Of a stretch of DNA of 64,000 nucleotides, positions 37,459 to 46,948 are shown piece by piece (the stretch's first letter is position 1; every line of letters begins with the position of its first letter). The DNA lies in contig JADGFA010000014.1 in NCBI GenBank assembly GCA_016744065.1, positions 18,090 through 82,089 of the forward strand, read 5' to 3'. Position numbers and translations under genes: made by a program. Below the pieces are notes generated by a model. That model searched no databases. It had not been told where the DNA came from and worked only from the letters and a program-made list of their open reading frames with translations. This DNA is from Gammaproteobacteria bacterium (GTDB lineage Bacteria; Pseudomonadota; Gammaproteobacteria; SZUA-229).

Positions 37459-37935
37459 ATGAAAAGATTAGTATCAAGCACACTATTATTACTGGCTTCT
37501 TCAAGTGCATTTGCTGTAGCACCTGGTGGCCCTAACTGTGGCTGGGGCAACCTTTTATTTGACGGTCAGTCTGGCGTAGTTCCTCATTTTGCAGCATCTA
37601 CAACAAATGGTACTTCTGGTAACCACTCTTTCGGTATGACTACAGGCACTAACGGTTGTAGTGTTGATGGCGCACTTACCTATGGTGGAGCGTCTATGCT
37701 TGCATCTATGATGGATGAGTTTTCAGAAGATGCCGCTAAAGGCGAAGGCGAAGCACTTACAGCCGTTGCTGTTGTTTTAGGTGTACAGCCTGCTGACCGT
37801 GCAAAATTTGCTCAACTGACGCACGATAACTTTAGCACTATTTTTCCTCATCAGGATGTGACTGCTGACCAGGTGATTGGATCATTACTGGATGTTATGA
37901 AATCTGATGAGCAAATGTCTAAATATGCAATCTAA
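37459..37935 (+). CDS. DUF3015 family exported protein
   Basis: 158 residues with a signal peptide (MKRLVSSTLLLLASSSAFA). The mature start APGGPNCGWGNLLFDGQSG and a later TGTNGCSVDGALTYGG are the DUF3015 pattern, with a Cys pair that may form a disulfide in the periplasm. ACGGAGAAA precedes the start. A strong terminator follows, then the DUF4105 gene, a common neighbour of DUF3015 in Gammaproteobacteria. No biochemical role is known. Confidence 0.88.
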   Translation: MKRLVSSTLLLLASSSAFAVAPGGPNCGWGNLLFDGQSGVVPHFAASTTNGTSGNHSFGMTTGTNGCSVDGALTYGGASMLASMMDEFSEDAAKGEGEALTAVAVVLGVQPADRAKFAQLTHDNFSTIFPHQDVTADQVIGSLLDVMKSDEQMSKYAI

Positions 37936-37963
37936 GCATCGTTAGTCACTGCTAAAAACAGCA

Positions 37964-38004
37964 AACCTGAGTTAATAACACTGTTTGTTAACTCAGGTTT
38001 TTTT
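37964..38004 (+). terminator. Rho-independent terminator after the DUF3015 gene
   Basis: Stem AACCTGAGTTAA (37964-37975) pairs perfectly with TTAACTCAGGTT (37988-37999), with a 12-nt loop and a following T-run. It separates the DUF3015 and DUF4105 genes, possibly allowing read-through so that the first is made in excess. Confidence 0.85.
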
Positions 38005-38026
38005 ATTACCTAAGTAAACACCTTCC

Positions 38027-39934
38027 ATGCTTTTTTTAAATACACGATGGCTAATCGCTATTAACTTACTTGTCGCATTTTTTCTTTTTTCACATAATAC
38101 ACGTGCACAGGAACCTGAACACTTTTCTAGCCCTTCAATTAATAGTGCCATTTCGCAAAAATTATGGAATAACACAGAATGGATAAACCTGTTACATTAT
38201 GCTCAATCGTCAGAAAATGAATACACAAGTAATGTAGTCGATCAAAAATTTTTCATTGCTGAAGATGGCAATGTAAACCCCCGCGGCGAATTAATTGCAA
38301 CACTGAATGCTTTTTATTCAGAAGACACCTCCAATCCTGACAACCACGCACTGTGCCAATTTAAGGCCCGCGCTAAATGGCTAAAAAAACACCTGCCCGA
38401 AGAACTAATAAACTTACCTGTTATTGAGTGCCCACTTTATAAAGAATGGCGAGACCTTATGCCGGCACACAAGGTTAGCCTGATTTTTCCAGCTTACCAC
38501 CTCAATAGCCCATCCTCTATGTTTGGTCATACCTTATTACGCATTGATCATGATGAAGATAAAAACAGCTCAAAATGGCTTTCTATGGCGGTCAACTTTG
38601 GTGCCAATATAAACAATGACGACAACTCTATTCTATACGCCTTTAAAGGCCTGGCGGGCGGTTACCCCGGGCTTTTTATTGTCACGCCCTACTTCAATAA
38701 AATCAAAGAATATAATCGATATGAAAACCGAGATATCTGGGAATACCCATTAAATCTGACACCCGCAGAAACAGAAGACATGATTTTACATTTGTGGGAA
38801 CTTAAAGAGGTTGAGTTTAAATATTATTTTTTCGATGAAAACTGCTCATATCGTTTACTTGAGCTTCTACAGGTAGCTCGCCCAGGCCTGAAGTTAACAG
38901 AACAATTTGGTTTAACGGCCATTCCGGTTGATACTGTTCGCAGTATTGAAAATGCCAACCTGATTAATGGCGTCGTCTACCGACCCTCACAGGCGACAAA
39001 CGTACAGTACTTACTTAGTCAATTAAATAGCGCTGAACAGGATTTTGCATTTAAACTATCTGAAGATGCAAAGCTAATTAATTCACAATCATTCAAACAA
39101 TATGACCAGAAAACCCAAAACTTAATACTGGAAACAGCCTATCATTATTTACGTTACAAACAAAATGATACAGTTCGTTCAGACAGCATTGCCAATAATA
39201 GCTACCAGCTTCTTCTGGCAATAAACAGCAAACCTGAGTTTAAATCAACAACCGCCAGCCTTAATGAACAACAACGCCCTGAAAACGGCCACCTGAGTAA
39301 ACGATTTGCCATCACGGCGGGCAGGGATAATGAACAGAACTATGCCCAGTTTGATTTACGTATGTCCTTTCACAGCCTTGAAGATAGTTTAAAAGGTTTT
39401 CTTGAAGGTGCTCAAATCAATATTGGCAGCCTTTCTATCAGGGCGACTGAAGAAGAGGCCCAGTTACAACAACTCGACCTGATCAATATATTTTCCCTGA
39501 CACCAAGAAATAATTTTTTCCAGCCGCTCTCCTGGCGCGTTTCTGCAGGCCTGGAACAACAGATAATAAACAGTCAGGACCACTTAACCGGCCATGTTAC
39601 TGCGGGAGCCGGAGTTGCTTACAAACTGTGGCCCCATTCCATACTGTATGGAATGATCACCGCCCGACTGGAAAGCAGCAGCCAGCATTCACAGGCTATT
39701 GAGCCTGCTTTAGGCATTTCAACGGGTCTGTTACAGCATTTCCCACTGGGAACAGCTCACCTGGAGTTCAGTGGTGAAGAGTTTTACCATGATGAATTCC
39801 GCCATCGAGTCGAGTTCACTCAAAATATTAATCTGCAACGCAATCACGCCATACAGCTTTCTGTTCTACGCCAACACCAGACAGACCTTTACTTTACAGA
39901 AGCCCAAATTAGCTACCATTACTTTTTTCACTGA
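38027..39934 (+). CDS. DUF4105 (Lnb N-terminal-like) envelope protein
   Basis: 635 residues. An N-terminal hydrophobic segment (LIAINLLVAFFLFSHNTRAQ) acts as a signal sequence. The DUF4105 core includes LIFPAYHLNSPSSMFGHTLLRID and the YYFFDENCSYRLLELLQVARPG motif, both with conserved His/Cys residues that recall a papain-like/NlpC arrangement. The C-terminal third alternates beta-strands as in an outer-membrane barrel and ends YHYFFH. It follows the DUF3015 gene across a terminator. No function is established. Confidence 0.85.
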   Translation: MLFLNTRWLIAINLLVAFFLFSHNTRAQEPEHFSSPSINSAISQKLWNNTEWINLLHYAQSSENEYTSNVVDQKFFIAEDGNVNPRGELIATLNAFYSEDTSNPDNHALCQFKARAKWLKKHLPEELINLPVIECPLYKEWRDLMPAHKVSLIFPAYHLNSPSSMFGHTLLRIDHDEDKNSSKWLSMAVNFGANINNDDNSILYAFKGLAGGYPGLFIVTPYFNKIKEYNRYENRDIWEYPLNLTPAETEDMILHLWELKEVEFKYYFFDENCSYRLLELLQVARPGLKLTEQFGLTAIPVDTVRSIENANLINGVVYRPSQATNVQYLLSQLNSAEQDFAFKLSEDAKLINSQSFKQYDQKTQNLILETAYHYLRYKQNDTVRSDSIANNSYQLLLAINSKPEFKSTTASLNEQQRPENGHLSKRFAITAGRDNEQNYAQFDLRMSFHSLEDSLKGFLEGAQINIGSLSIRATEEEAQLQQLDLINIFSLTPRNNFFQPLSWRVSAGLEQQIINSQDHLTGHVTAGAGVAYKLWPHSILYGMITARLESSSQHSQAIEPALGISTGLLQHFPLGTAHLEFSGEEFYHDEFRHRVEFTQNINLQRNHAIQLSVLRQHQTDLYFTEAQISYHYFFH

Positions 39935-40028
39935 TCATAGCCCCGTTACCGTTTATCAAGTTTTGTACCGAGGCACTGGCTTTAATGTAGTATACTGCTC
40001 CTCCGAATAAACCCATCAGGACTCTATC

Positions 40029-40439
40029 GTGCTCTTAAAACTCCTTCGTAATGGCCTGGGAAACCTGATTATTTTTATTAGCTTTTTTATCCCCATCAAA
40101 AGACTAAAGCGCTCAACAGATGATCAGGAGTGTGTAAATAATGCAACCCGCTCCATGTCCCTCTATCAATTTCATGCCTGCCCTTTTTGCCTGAAAACAC
40201 GTAGAGCCTTTAAAAAATTAAACCTGAATATACAGACACGCGATGCCCTGAAAAACCCTCATCGCGCTGATTTACTCGCTGAAGGTGGCACCATCAAGGT
40301 CCCCTGCTTGCGCATTGACAGCAATAACAAAACCACATGGTTATATGAATCAAACGATATTATTGATTACCTTGAGCAGCACTTTGGTGAAGCAAGCACA
40401 CCCTGTAGCGAGCTAAATTACCAGAATACATCTGATTAA
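40029..40439 (+). CDS. Membrane-anchored glutaredoxin-like protein
   Basis: 136 residues, start GTG 40029 with AGGA 7 nt upstream. An N-terminal hydrophobic stretch (NLIIFISFFIPI) precedes a glutaredoxin domain with the dithiol C51-P-F-C54 in YQFHACPFCLKTRRAF and the TIKVPCLRI cis-proline region. It ends with a GST-like NDIIDYLEQHFG helix. It lies 18 bp upstream of a GST-like gene and is probably cotranscribed. It may reduce glutathione mixed disulfides at the inner membrane face. Confidence 0.85.
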   Translation: MLLKLLRNGLGNLIIFISFFIPIKRLKRSTDDQECVNNATRSMSLYQFHACPFCLKTRRAFKKLNLNIQTRDALKNPHRADLLAEGGTIKVPCLRIDSNNKTTWLYESNDIIDYLEQHFGEASTPCSELNYQNTSD

Positions 40440-40457
40440 ATTAATACGGCACATTAA

Positions 40458-41141
40458 ATGCCAGACCAGACAGGCCCAGACAAGACAGGCATTGACCAGA
40501 TACCCGTTCTCTATAGCTTTAGACGTTGCCCTTATGCGATACGCGCACGGCTAGCTATACGCTACAGCAAACTTCGCGTTGAACTGAGAGAAGTTGATTT
40601 AAAAAATAAACCTGCACAACTGCTACTGGCATCCCCCAAAGGCACTGTACCGGTTTTAGTCTGTCAGAATAAAACGGTTATAGATGAAAGCCTTGATATT
40701 ATGTCATGGGCATTAGAACACAACGACCCTCAGAACTGGCTAGTCAATTCTGAACACGCCAAAACAGATCCTTTAATCCTGCAAAATGACACCCTGTTCA
40801 AAGTTAATCTGGACCACTACAAGTATGCTGATCGCTTCCCTGAATTACCGGCGCACTCATACAGACAACAGGGGGAGATTTTTTTAAAACAACTGGAACA
40901 AAGGCTTAGTAAACAAGCTTTTTTAACTGGAAACTCAGCCTCACTAACGGATATTGCTATATTTCCATTTATTCGACAATTCGCATATGTAGATATGCAC
41001 TGGTTTGAAACATCGCCCTATCCTGAATTGCGTAACTGGCTAGCTCGATGGCTCGAATCTGAACTATTTCTATCTATTATGCACAAACACTTATACTGGC
41101 AAGCAGAATCTAAAGAACATAAGAAACCCATTATTTTCTAA
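40458..41141 (+). CDS. Glutathione S-transferase-like protein
   Basis: 227 residues. An N-terminal thioredoxin-fold domain with active-site-type RRCPYAIRARLAI (Cys) and the cis-Pro segment GTVPVLVC precedes an all-helical C-terminal domain (FLTGNSASLTDIAIFPFIRQFAYVD, with the N-capping S/T-x-x-D motif). Resembles the stringent-starvation/omega-like GST group. Substrate not predictable. It probably forms an operon with the glutaredoxin gene. Confidence 0.86.
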   Translation: MPDQTGPDKTGIDQIPVLYSFRRCPYAIRARLAIRYSKLRVELREVDLKNKPAQLLLASPKGTVPVLVCQNKTVIDESLDIMSWALEHNDPQNWLVNSEHAKTDPLILQNDTLFKVNLDHYKYADRFPELPAHSYRQQGEIFLKQLEQRLSKQAFLTGNSASLTDIAIFPFIRQFAYVDMHWFETSPYPELRNWLARWLESELFLSIMHKHLYWQAESKEHKKPIIF

Positions 41142-41262
41142 CGCAGTAAAAAGAACGATTAGGCCTCTATACGAACCCTGATTACTGTTCTAGTATATTA
41201 ATATAGCAATATTAATACTGGCACATTAAATAGATAATAATAATGAATAAAAGGAAAATCAT

Positions 41263-42933
41263 ATGACTCATGCGTGGTACTCCAGCTACCCTGAAGGCAT
41301 TCCCCATGAAGCGGATATAGCCGCCTATGATTCTCTGGTTGATGTATTAGAACAGGCCTGCACTCAATATAGCAACAACCCCTGTTTCTGTAATTACGGA
41401 AAAACCATATCCTATCAGGCGTTTGATACCGACACCCGAAAACTGGCTTCTTTTTTACAGAATCAACTGGCAATGAACAAGGGCGATAAAATCGCTATCA
41501 TGATGCCAAACTTATTACAGAACCCCATTTCAATTTTCGCATCACTCCGTGCAGGTCTCACCGTTGTTAATACCAACCCACTCTATACCGCAAAGGAATT
41601 AAAACACCAATTACGTGATTCAGGTGCAAGCACGATTATTATTCTGGAAAATTTTGCCACCACACTTCAACAGGTCATAAAAGACACACCCATAAAAAAT
41701 GTTATTGTGACACGCATGGGAGACAAGCTGGATTTTCCAAAATCAGCCATTATAAATCTGGTTGTTAAACATGTTAAAAAAATGGTTCCTGATTTTAATT
41801 TACCAGGTAGTTACACTTTTAAACAATGCCTGTCCCAGGGCGATATTTCAAAATACACACGACCCACACTAAACCAGCAGGACTATGCTTTTTTACAATA
41901 TACCGGAGGAACCACAGGTGTCGCCAAGGGAGCTATACTCACCCATGGAAATATGGTGAGCAATCTGCAACAGGTTTCCGCATGGATAGAACCTTTTGCA
42001 GAAAAAGGCAAAGAACATATTATTACCGCCTTACCGCTTTATCATATTTTCTCTTTACTGGCGAACTGCATTTTTTTTATGAAGATGGGTGGTTTAAATC
42101 ATTTAATAACCAACCCCCGTGATATGAAAAACTTTGTTAAAGAACTAAAAAGTGTAAAATTCACTGCGATGACAGGTGTAAACACCTTATTTAACGGGCT
42201 TTTAAATACACCCGGATTTTCAGACATCGATTTTTCCAGCTTTAGAATGACACTAGGCGGGGGCATGGCAGTGCAAAAAAGCGTTGCCGAAAAATGGCAA
42301 AAAGTAACTGGGCAAACATTACTCGAAGCATATGGCCTGACAGAAACATCACCCGCTGTTTGCATAAACCCGATGAACCTTAAAAACTATAATAGGAAAA
42401 TTGGCCTGCCGATGCCATCCACTGATGTCTGCATTATGGATGATAACAACAATATATTGCCAACAGGTGAAAACGGTGAAATTTGCATAAAAGGCCCCCA
42501 GGTCACTCAGGGTTACTACAACCGCCCTGAAGAAACCGCACTTGTTTTTGACAGCAATGGCTGGTTTCATAGCGGCGATATCGGATTTATGGACGAGCAA
42601 GGTTACTTTCAGATTGTCGACCGTAAAAAAGATATGATTATTGTTTCTGGTTTTAATGTATACCCTAATGAAGTAGAAAGCGTCATTGCCAGTCATCAGG
42701 ATATTATTGAAGTGGGGGTTATTGGCATTCCCGATGACACGTGTGGTGAAGTCGTTATGGCTGTTGTCGTTTGTCGAAATAGCCAGTTAACCGAGCATGA
42801 TATTCGTACCCACTGCGAACTTTCCCTGACACGTTACAAGATACCCAAACGTATAGAATTTGTATCTGAAGTACCTAAAACAAATGTGGGCAAAATCCTC
42901 AGACGTGAACTTCGGGATATGTTTGTTAAATAA
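41263..42933 (+). CDS. fadD: Long-chain acyl-CoA synthetase
   Basis: 556 residues. AMP-forming ligase that activates fatty acids to acyl-CoA. Motifs: P-loop-type YTGGTTGVAKGAILTH, EAYGLTETSPAVC, GWFHSGDIGFMDEQGYFQIVDRKKDMIIVSGFNVYPNEVE region, and the C-terminal catalytic lysine in TNVGKILRRELR. AAAGGAAAA precedes the ATG. No other beta-oxidation genes are adjacent. Confidence 0.94.
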   Translation: MTHAWYSSYPEGIPHEADIAAYDSLVDVLEQACTQYSNNPCFCNYGKTISYQAFDTDTRKLASFLQNQLAMNKGDKIAIMMPNLLQNPISIFASLRAGLTVVNTNPLYTAKELKHQLRDSGASTIIILENFATTLQQVIKDTPIKNVIVTRMGDKLDFPKSAIINLVVKHVKKMVPDFNLPGSYTFKQCLSQGDISKYTRPTLNQQDYAFLQYTGGTTGVAKGAILTHGNMVSNLQQVSAWIEPFAEKGKEHIITALPLYHIFSLLANCIFFMKMGGLNHLITNPRDMKNFVKELKSVKFTAMTGVNTLFNGLLNTPGFSDIDFSSFRMTLGGGMAVQKSVAEKWQKVTGQTLLEAYGLTETSPAVCINPMNLKNYNRKIGLPMPSTDVCIMDDNNNILPTGENGEICIKGPQVTQGYYNRPEETALVFDSNGWFHSGDIGFMDEQGYFQIVDRKKDMIIVSGFNVYPNEVESVIASHQDIIEVGVIGIPDDTCGEVVMAVVVCRNSQLTEHDIRTHCELSLTRYKIPKRIEFVSEVPKTNVGKILRRELRDMFVK

Positions 42934-43072
42934 ATCATAGCAATTTGTGCCTGTAGTTAAGCGCCTGCGATTTATTTATCTGAAATCAGACCCACTGCCC
43001 CAACACTTCTCCCTCGCTACCTTCTCCATATTCAAGTAAAATACGCATTCCGAATTTAACAGAAATAATCAC

Positions 43073-43951
43073 ATGAGCCTGCATACCAGCCATATTAGCA
43101 ATCTGAAATTACGCCACAAGGGCAAAGTCCGCGATATCTATGATATTGACGACGACCATATGCTGATTATTACTAGCGACCGTATATCGGCTTTTGATGT
43201 AATTATGCCAACTGCCATACCTGAAAAAGGCACTATTCTTAATGACGTCACCCGCTTCTGGCTTGATAAACTAAAACATATCATCCCTAATCACCTTGCC
43301 GACATTCCACTTGCTGAAGTCATTACCAATGAACAGGAGCGTAAAGCCGTAAATAAACACGCTATGATCGTTAAAAAACTAAAAGCCTTACCCGTAGAAG
43401 CGATCGTTCGCGGTTATATTATCGGATCGGGCTGGAAAGACTATCAGAAAACAGGCGCCATCTGCGGTATCAATTTACCCGAAGGTTTGCGACTGGCCGA
43501 TAAATTACCTGAACCTGTTTACACGCCATCAAGCAAAGCCAATGTTGGTGAACATGATGAAAATATAGATTATGCAGCCACCGAAAAATTGCTTGGTTCC
43601 GATATGGCAAAACAGGTGAAAGAGGTCAGCCTTAAACTTTATAAAGCAGCAGCCGAGTTTGCATTAGAAAGAGGTATTATTATCGCCGATACAAAATTTG
43701 AATTTGGTGTCGATAAAAATAACCAGCTCGTTTTAATTGATGAAGTGTTAACACCTGACTCTTCACGTTTCTGGCCCGCAGACAAATACAAACCCGGCAG
43801 TAGCCCAATCAGTTTCGATAAACAATTTGTTCGTGATTACCTAGAGACCTTAGACTGGGATAAAACCTCCCCTGGCCCGAAACTTCCCCAGGAGATTGTT
43901 GATAAAACCGCTGAAAAATATAAAGAAGCCCTTGAGAGACTAACAAAATAA
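43073..43951 (+). CDS. purC: SAICAR synthetase
   Basis: Converts CAIR and aspartate to SAICAR with ATP in purine synthesis. 292 residues, the longer of the two bacterial forms. Motifs: HKGKVRDIYDI (glycine-rich nucleotide loop), ITSDRISAFDVIM, VEAIVRGYIIGSGWKDYQKTG, IADTKFEFG and LIDEVLTPDSSRFWPADKY. Freestanding; the neighbours fadD and bioD are not in the pathway. Confidence 0.96.
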   Translation: MSLHTSHISNLKLRHKGKVRDIYDIDDDHMLIITSDRISAFDVIMPTAIPEKGTILNDVTRFWLDKLKHIIPNHLADIPLAEVITNEQERKAVNKHAMIVKKLKALPVEAIVRGYIIGSGWKDYQKTGAICGINLPEGLRLADKLPEPVYTPSSKANVGEHDENIDYAATEKLLGSDMAKQVKEVSLKLYKAAAEFALERGIIIADTKFEFGVDKNNQLVLIDEVLTPDSSRFWPADKYKPGSSPISFDKQFVRDYLETLDWDKTSPGPKLPQEIVDKTAEKYKEALERLTK

Positions 43952-44030
43952 TAAGTCGCCTGTCTTTTATAAAAACAAATAGAGAAAACTTTATTTTTAT
44001 TTATAACACTCACGGCTTATAAATTTCATT

Positions 44031-44696
44031 ATGAAAGGCATCTTCATAACGGGTACCGACACCAATGTAGGAAAAACCTATATTGCATGCCAGATAGCCG
44101 CTGAACTAAAATCTCGTAACATCAATGTTATTCCAAGAAAACCTGTTGAAACAGGTTGCAAGTTAATCAATGGCCTTCTTCACCCCAATGATGCCGACCT
44201 ATTATTAAAAGCCTCCGGATCAAATATCACACTTGACGAGGTTTGTCCTAACCGATTCTCTCCAGCGATATCTCCACAAATTGCTGCATCTCATGCAGGT
44301 AAGTTAATTACATTAAATCAATTAGTAGATTCCTGCACAAACTCGATTTCACAACAAAATTTTTTACTGGTAGAAGGCGCAGGCGGATTTTATTCTCCAA
44401 TCTGTAACCAGTCTACGAATGCCGATTTGGCTAAAGAGCTAAATTTACCTGTGATACTGGTTGTTGAGGACAAACTTGGGGCTGTAAACCAGGCACTACT
44501 GGCTGTGTGCGCAATTGATAAATACCAGCTTGAAATTAACGCTATTGTATTAAATAAATGCAGCTCATCCAGTCAAAACAAATTAATTGATAACGTATTA
44601 GAAATAAAAAAATTCATAAATTATCCTGTATATAAAACCCACTACAAACAAAATATAAATCCTGAATTTTACTCTCAATTACTTTCCAGGTTATAA
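44031..44696 (+). CDS. bioD: Dethiobiotin synthetase
   Basis: Closes the ureido ring of biotin from DAPA, CO2 and ATP. 221 residues with the P-loop GTDTNVGKTY near the N-terminus, a KPVETGC segment, VEGAGGFYSPI and the VLNKCSS guanidinium-type base recognition region. The other bio genes are elsewhere. It lies 79 bp after purC on the same strand. Confidence 0.95.
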   Translation: MKGIFITGTDTNVGKTYIACQIAAELKSRNINVIPRKPVETGCKLINGLLHPNDADLLLKASGSNITLDEVCPNRFSPAISPQIAASHAGKLITLNQLVDSCTNSISQQNFLLVEGAGGFYSPICNQSTNADLAKELNLPVILVVEDKLGAVNQALLAVCAIDKYQLEINAIVLNKCSSSSQNKLIDNVLEIKKFINYPVYKTHYKQNINPEFYSQLLSRL

Positions 44697-44763
44697 ATCT
44701 ATCTCTTTGTCACAGCCTCGTCACACCTTTGTCATAAAAATAAATTTAATAAAAAAGTATTTA

Positions 44764-44790
44764 TTGACATAAAACATGTTCAATTAGTAA
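44764..44790 (+). promoter_or_regulatory. Possible sigma-70 promoter of the first lipoprotein gene
   Basis: A perfect TTGACA at 44764-44769 is followed 15 nt later by TAGTAA (44785-44790), with a short spacer. It is the best promoter-like pair upstream of ATG 44857, but the spacing is below optimum. Confidence 0.3.
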
Positions 44791-44856
44791 AGCGCGCCTT
44801 ATTATTCCGCTCTGGAGAATTACATATAACAATATATTTATCAGGAGAATAAAATA

Positions 44857-45681
44857 ATGAATTACAGAAAACTATTACCCCTTTCCTTTATAGGCCTGAG
44901 CCTTATCATCACTGGCTGCTCATCTAGCGATGATGATGGTGCTGCTGGTGGCACTAAAAACGTCGGCCTGCCATTTGATGCAATTACAATCACCACTGAT
45001 AATGCAGAAGCCGTTTCAGTTTCCGCATTATCATCTATTGACGCTGCAGACAGCCTCATTGGTGTAAATTCAAGCCTGCCACCAATCCAGGCCACTATTA
45101 AGGCGATTACCGATATTACATTCAATAGAGATAGACACGCCTCTTCAATTGCTACTGGAATATCCGACTCAAGCACTTGCCCTGGTGGCGGCACATACTC
45201 TGATACCTGGAATGAAACAGGTAACTCTGAAGCGGGTTCTGCATCTGGTTCTGTCACATTTACTTCATGTGCAATTATATCGACTGTTACCTACAATGGT
45301 AACCTTACCTATAGCTATACCTGGGCAGCAGATGGAGGTTATACCGATATTGCCAATGGCACCATTACGATAACAGATACATCCTCATCTGAATCATTTA
45401 CAATGACTATGGACATTACTGAGACTGGAAATGAGTTTTCTGGGGACTACAGCATTGGCATGTCCTACAGTGTTACGGGAACTTCAGTAGGTGGTTTCCT
45501 GGCTGAAACTTCACAAAACTTAACGGGTACCAACTTTAATGATATATCTAGTGGCCAGTTAATTATTACTGGTGCAGATAGCACTCGACTAAGAGTCACG
45601 GTCACTAGTACTAACACTGCCACTTATGAACTTGATAATGGCGATGGTACTTTTGTTATGCTAGGCACGATTACTGTCTAA
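44857..45681 (+). CDS. Ser/Thr-rich lipoprotein, unknown function (paralogue 1)
   Basis: 274 residues with a lipoprotein signal and lipobox ITGC (Cys at residue 21) followed by SSSDDD, an acidic +2 region that would not give E. coli-type inner-membrane retention. The mature protein is rich in T, S and G in beta-strand periodicity, with two cysteines (CPGGGTYSDT; SVTFTSC). It shares these landmarks with the gene at 46949, so the two are related. Preceded by AGGAGAA. A perfect hairpin terminator follows. Confidence 0.78.
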   Translation: MNYRKLLPLSFIGLSLIITGCSSSDDDGAAGGTKNVGLPFDAITITTDNAEAVSVSALSSIDAADSLIGVNSSLPPIQATIKAITDITFNRDRHASSIATGISDSSTCPGGGTYSDTWNETGNSEAGSASGSVTFTSCAIISTVTYNGNLTYSYTWAADGGYTDIANGTITITDTSSSESFTMTMDITETGNEFSGDYSIGMSYSVTGTSVGGFLAETSQNLTGTNFNDISSGQLIITGADSTRLRVTVTSTNTATYELDNGDGTFVMLGTITV

Positions 45682-45704
45682 ACAATATTTTGCTAAACTA
45701 ATAT

Positions 45705-45738
45705 AGCAGGCACGGAACATTCCGTGCCTGCTTATTTT
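45705..45738 (+). terminator. Rho-independent terminator after lipoprotein paralogue 1
   Basis: Twelve-base perfect stem AGCAGGCACGGA (45705-45716) and TCCGTGCCTGCT (45721-45732) with loop ACAT, then a T-rich tail. It ends 20 bp before the next start codon, so the downstream gene may depend on read-through or a promoter overlapping this site. Confidence 0.85.
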
Positions 45739-45757
45739 TATTTCTACTTATTACATT

Positions 45758-46558
45758 ATGCTTACAAATAAATTATCACTTTACCTTATTTATATTTTCA
45801 CACTTATCCCTAACAGCAAGGTTATTGCTAATACCTTTGAAGTCACTCCGAACATTTACCGTTTCAATTATGAAGAATTCAGCACAACCGGCACGTCTTT
45901 AAATAATGAAACAGGCTACTTACCTGGGCTAAAATTAAAATATTCATATGCAGCTGATGGTTATATATTCACTCCTTATATATCAATTCATAATGGTAAA
46001 GTTGATTACGTTGGTGGCACTCAAAGTGGAAGCCCTCATACAACTCAAACTAAAGAGGAGCTGACACAGTTTGGTTTTGAAATTTCAGGCACTCAAATAA
46101 AGGCTATTTCAGGACGTATTTTTTTTGCTGCAGGGCATTGGAAATGGGATCGAAATATACTGGATAACAATAATATAACTGGCCTACATGAGGTTTATAC
46201 GTGGAACGAATTTAGTATCGGCTTAAAATTTAAAACTAAAATTGAAAATAATACTTTCTACTGGGCCAATATTTCAGCTTTGCATACCTGTCATTCTTCC
46301 ATGGACTTGTTCCTGGTAAGCACCAAAGAAACTTTAAAGCTGGGTAGCAAGCCCGGTTTTCGAATACATCTGGGGAAATCGTGGTCTTATAATAAAAACA
46401 CCCGTTATAGCCTTTCTCTTATTTCAGAATACTGGGAATTTGGAAAAAGTGACCTTGTATTTACAAACGATTTTTTTGGCCAATCTGCACTCATCAATGA
46501 ACCTGCAAGTGAATCATTTCACACTGGACTAGAATTTAGTTACATTTTCCACTTTTAA
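45758..46558 (+). CDS. Putative outer-membrane beta-barrel protein
   Basis: 266 residues. N-terminal signal-like segment (LYLIYIFTLIPNSKVIAN). The rest alternates short amphipathic beta-strands, many with aromatic ends, and finishes with SYIFHF, a C-terminal phenylalanine typical of Bam-inserted barrels. No family is recognised. It lies between two related lipoproteins on the same strand. No clear Shine-Dalgarno is seen. Confidence 0.65.
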   Translation: MLTNKLSLYLIYIFTLIPNSKVIANTFEVTPNIYRFNYEEFSTTGTSLNNETGYLPGLKLKYSYAADGYIFTPYISIHNGKVDYVGGTQSGSPHTTQTKEELTQFGFEISGTQIKAISGRIFFAAGHWKWDRNILDNNNITGLHEVYTWNEFSIGLKFKTKIENNTFYWANISALHTCHSSMDLFLVSTKETLKLGSKPGFRIHLGKSWSYNKNTRYSLSLISEYWEFGKSDLVFTNDFFGQSALINEPASESFHTGLEFSYIFHF

Positions 46559-46578
46559 ATCATCCAGGGATTCAAGTC

Positions 46579-46804
46579 ATGAAGTGTATTTATGGTCTCT
46601 CCATTTACTTACTACAACTTTAAAACACAAGCTGCCCACCAGATGGAATAACACCACCTCCGATACTCCATACTCATTACTGCCCATGCCACTGAAAGCT
46701 ATCAATTTGAAATATACACTATTATTCTCAACTCAACCCGACCAGAAAAACAAAATAACCTTTCTGATAATACCATTACCCTACCTATCCCCCACTACAA
46801 TTAA
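46579..46804 (+). pseudogene. Possible decayed exported-protein gene
   Basis: ATG 46579 is preceded by AGGGA and reads MKCIYGLSIYLLQL, then stops. In another plus frame, 46652-46804 is open and reads protein-like sequence (ITAHATESYQFEIYTIIL, then a polar tail ending PHYN). A frameshift would join a signal peptide to a short mature protein. This is weak: no homologue is recognised and the stretch may be non-coding. It occupies most of the 390-bp gap between the barrel gene and the second lipoprotein. Confidence 0.25.
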
Positions 46805-46948
46805 GTAATTTCAGAGAAGTTCCTCAGGCATTTATGTTCAAATTTGTAGGATTATCCTTACATAAACTCATGCTTATTAAGATGGAATTGTTTAAAGCAT
46901 TCATCTATTATGATGCTATATAAATAATAGATAAGGGGATCAAGAATC

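Noticed and set aside
46584..46808. A 74-residue open frame overlapping the suspected decayed gene
   Set aside because: Composition is unlike a protein (runs of Thr, Pro and Leu from AT-rich DNA), there is no ribosome-binding site, and another frame looks more protein-like.
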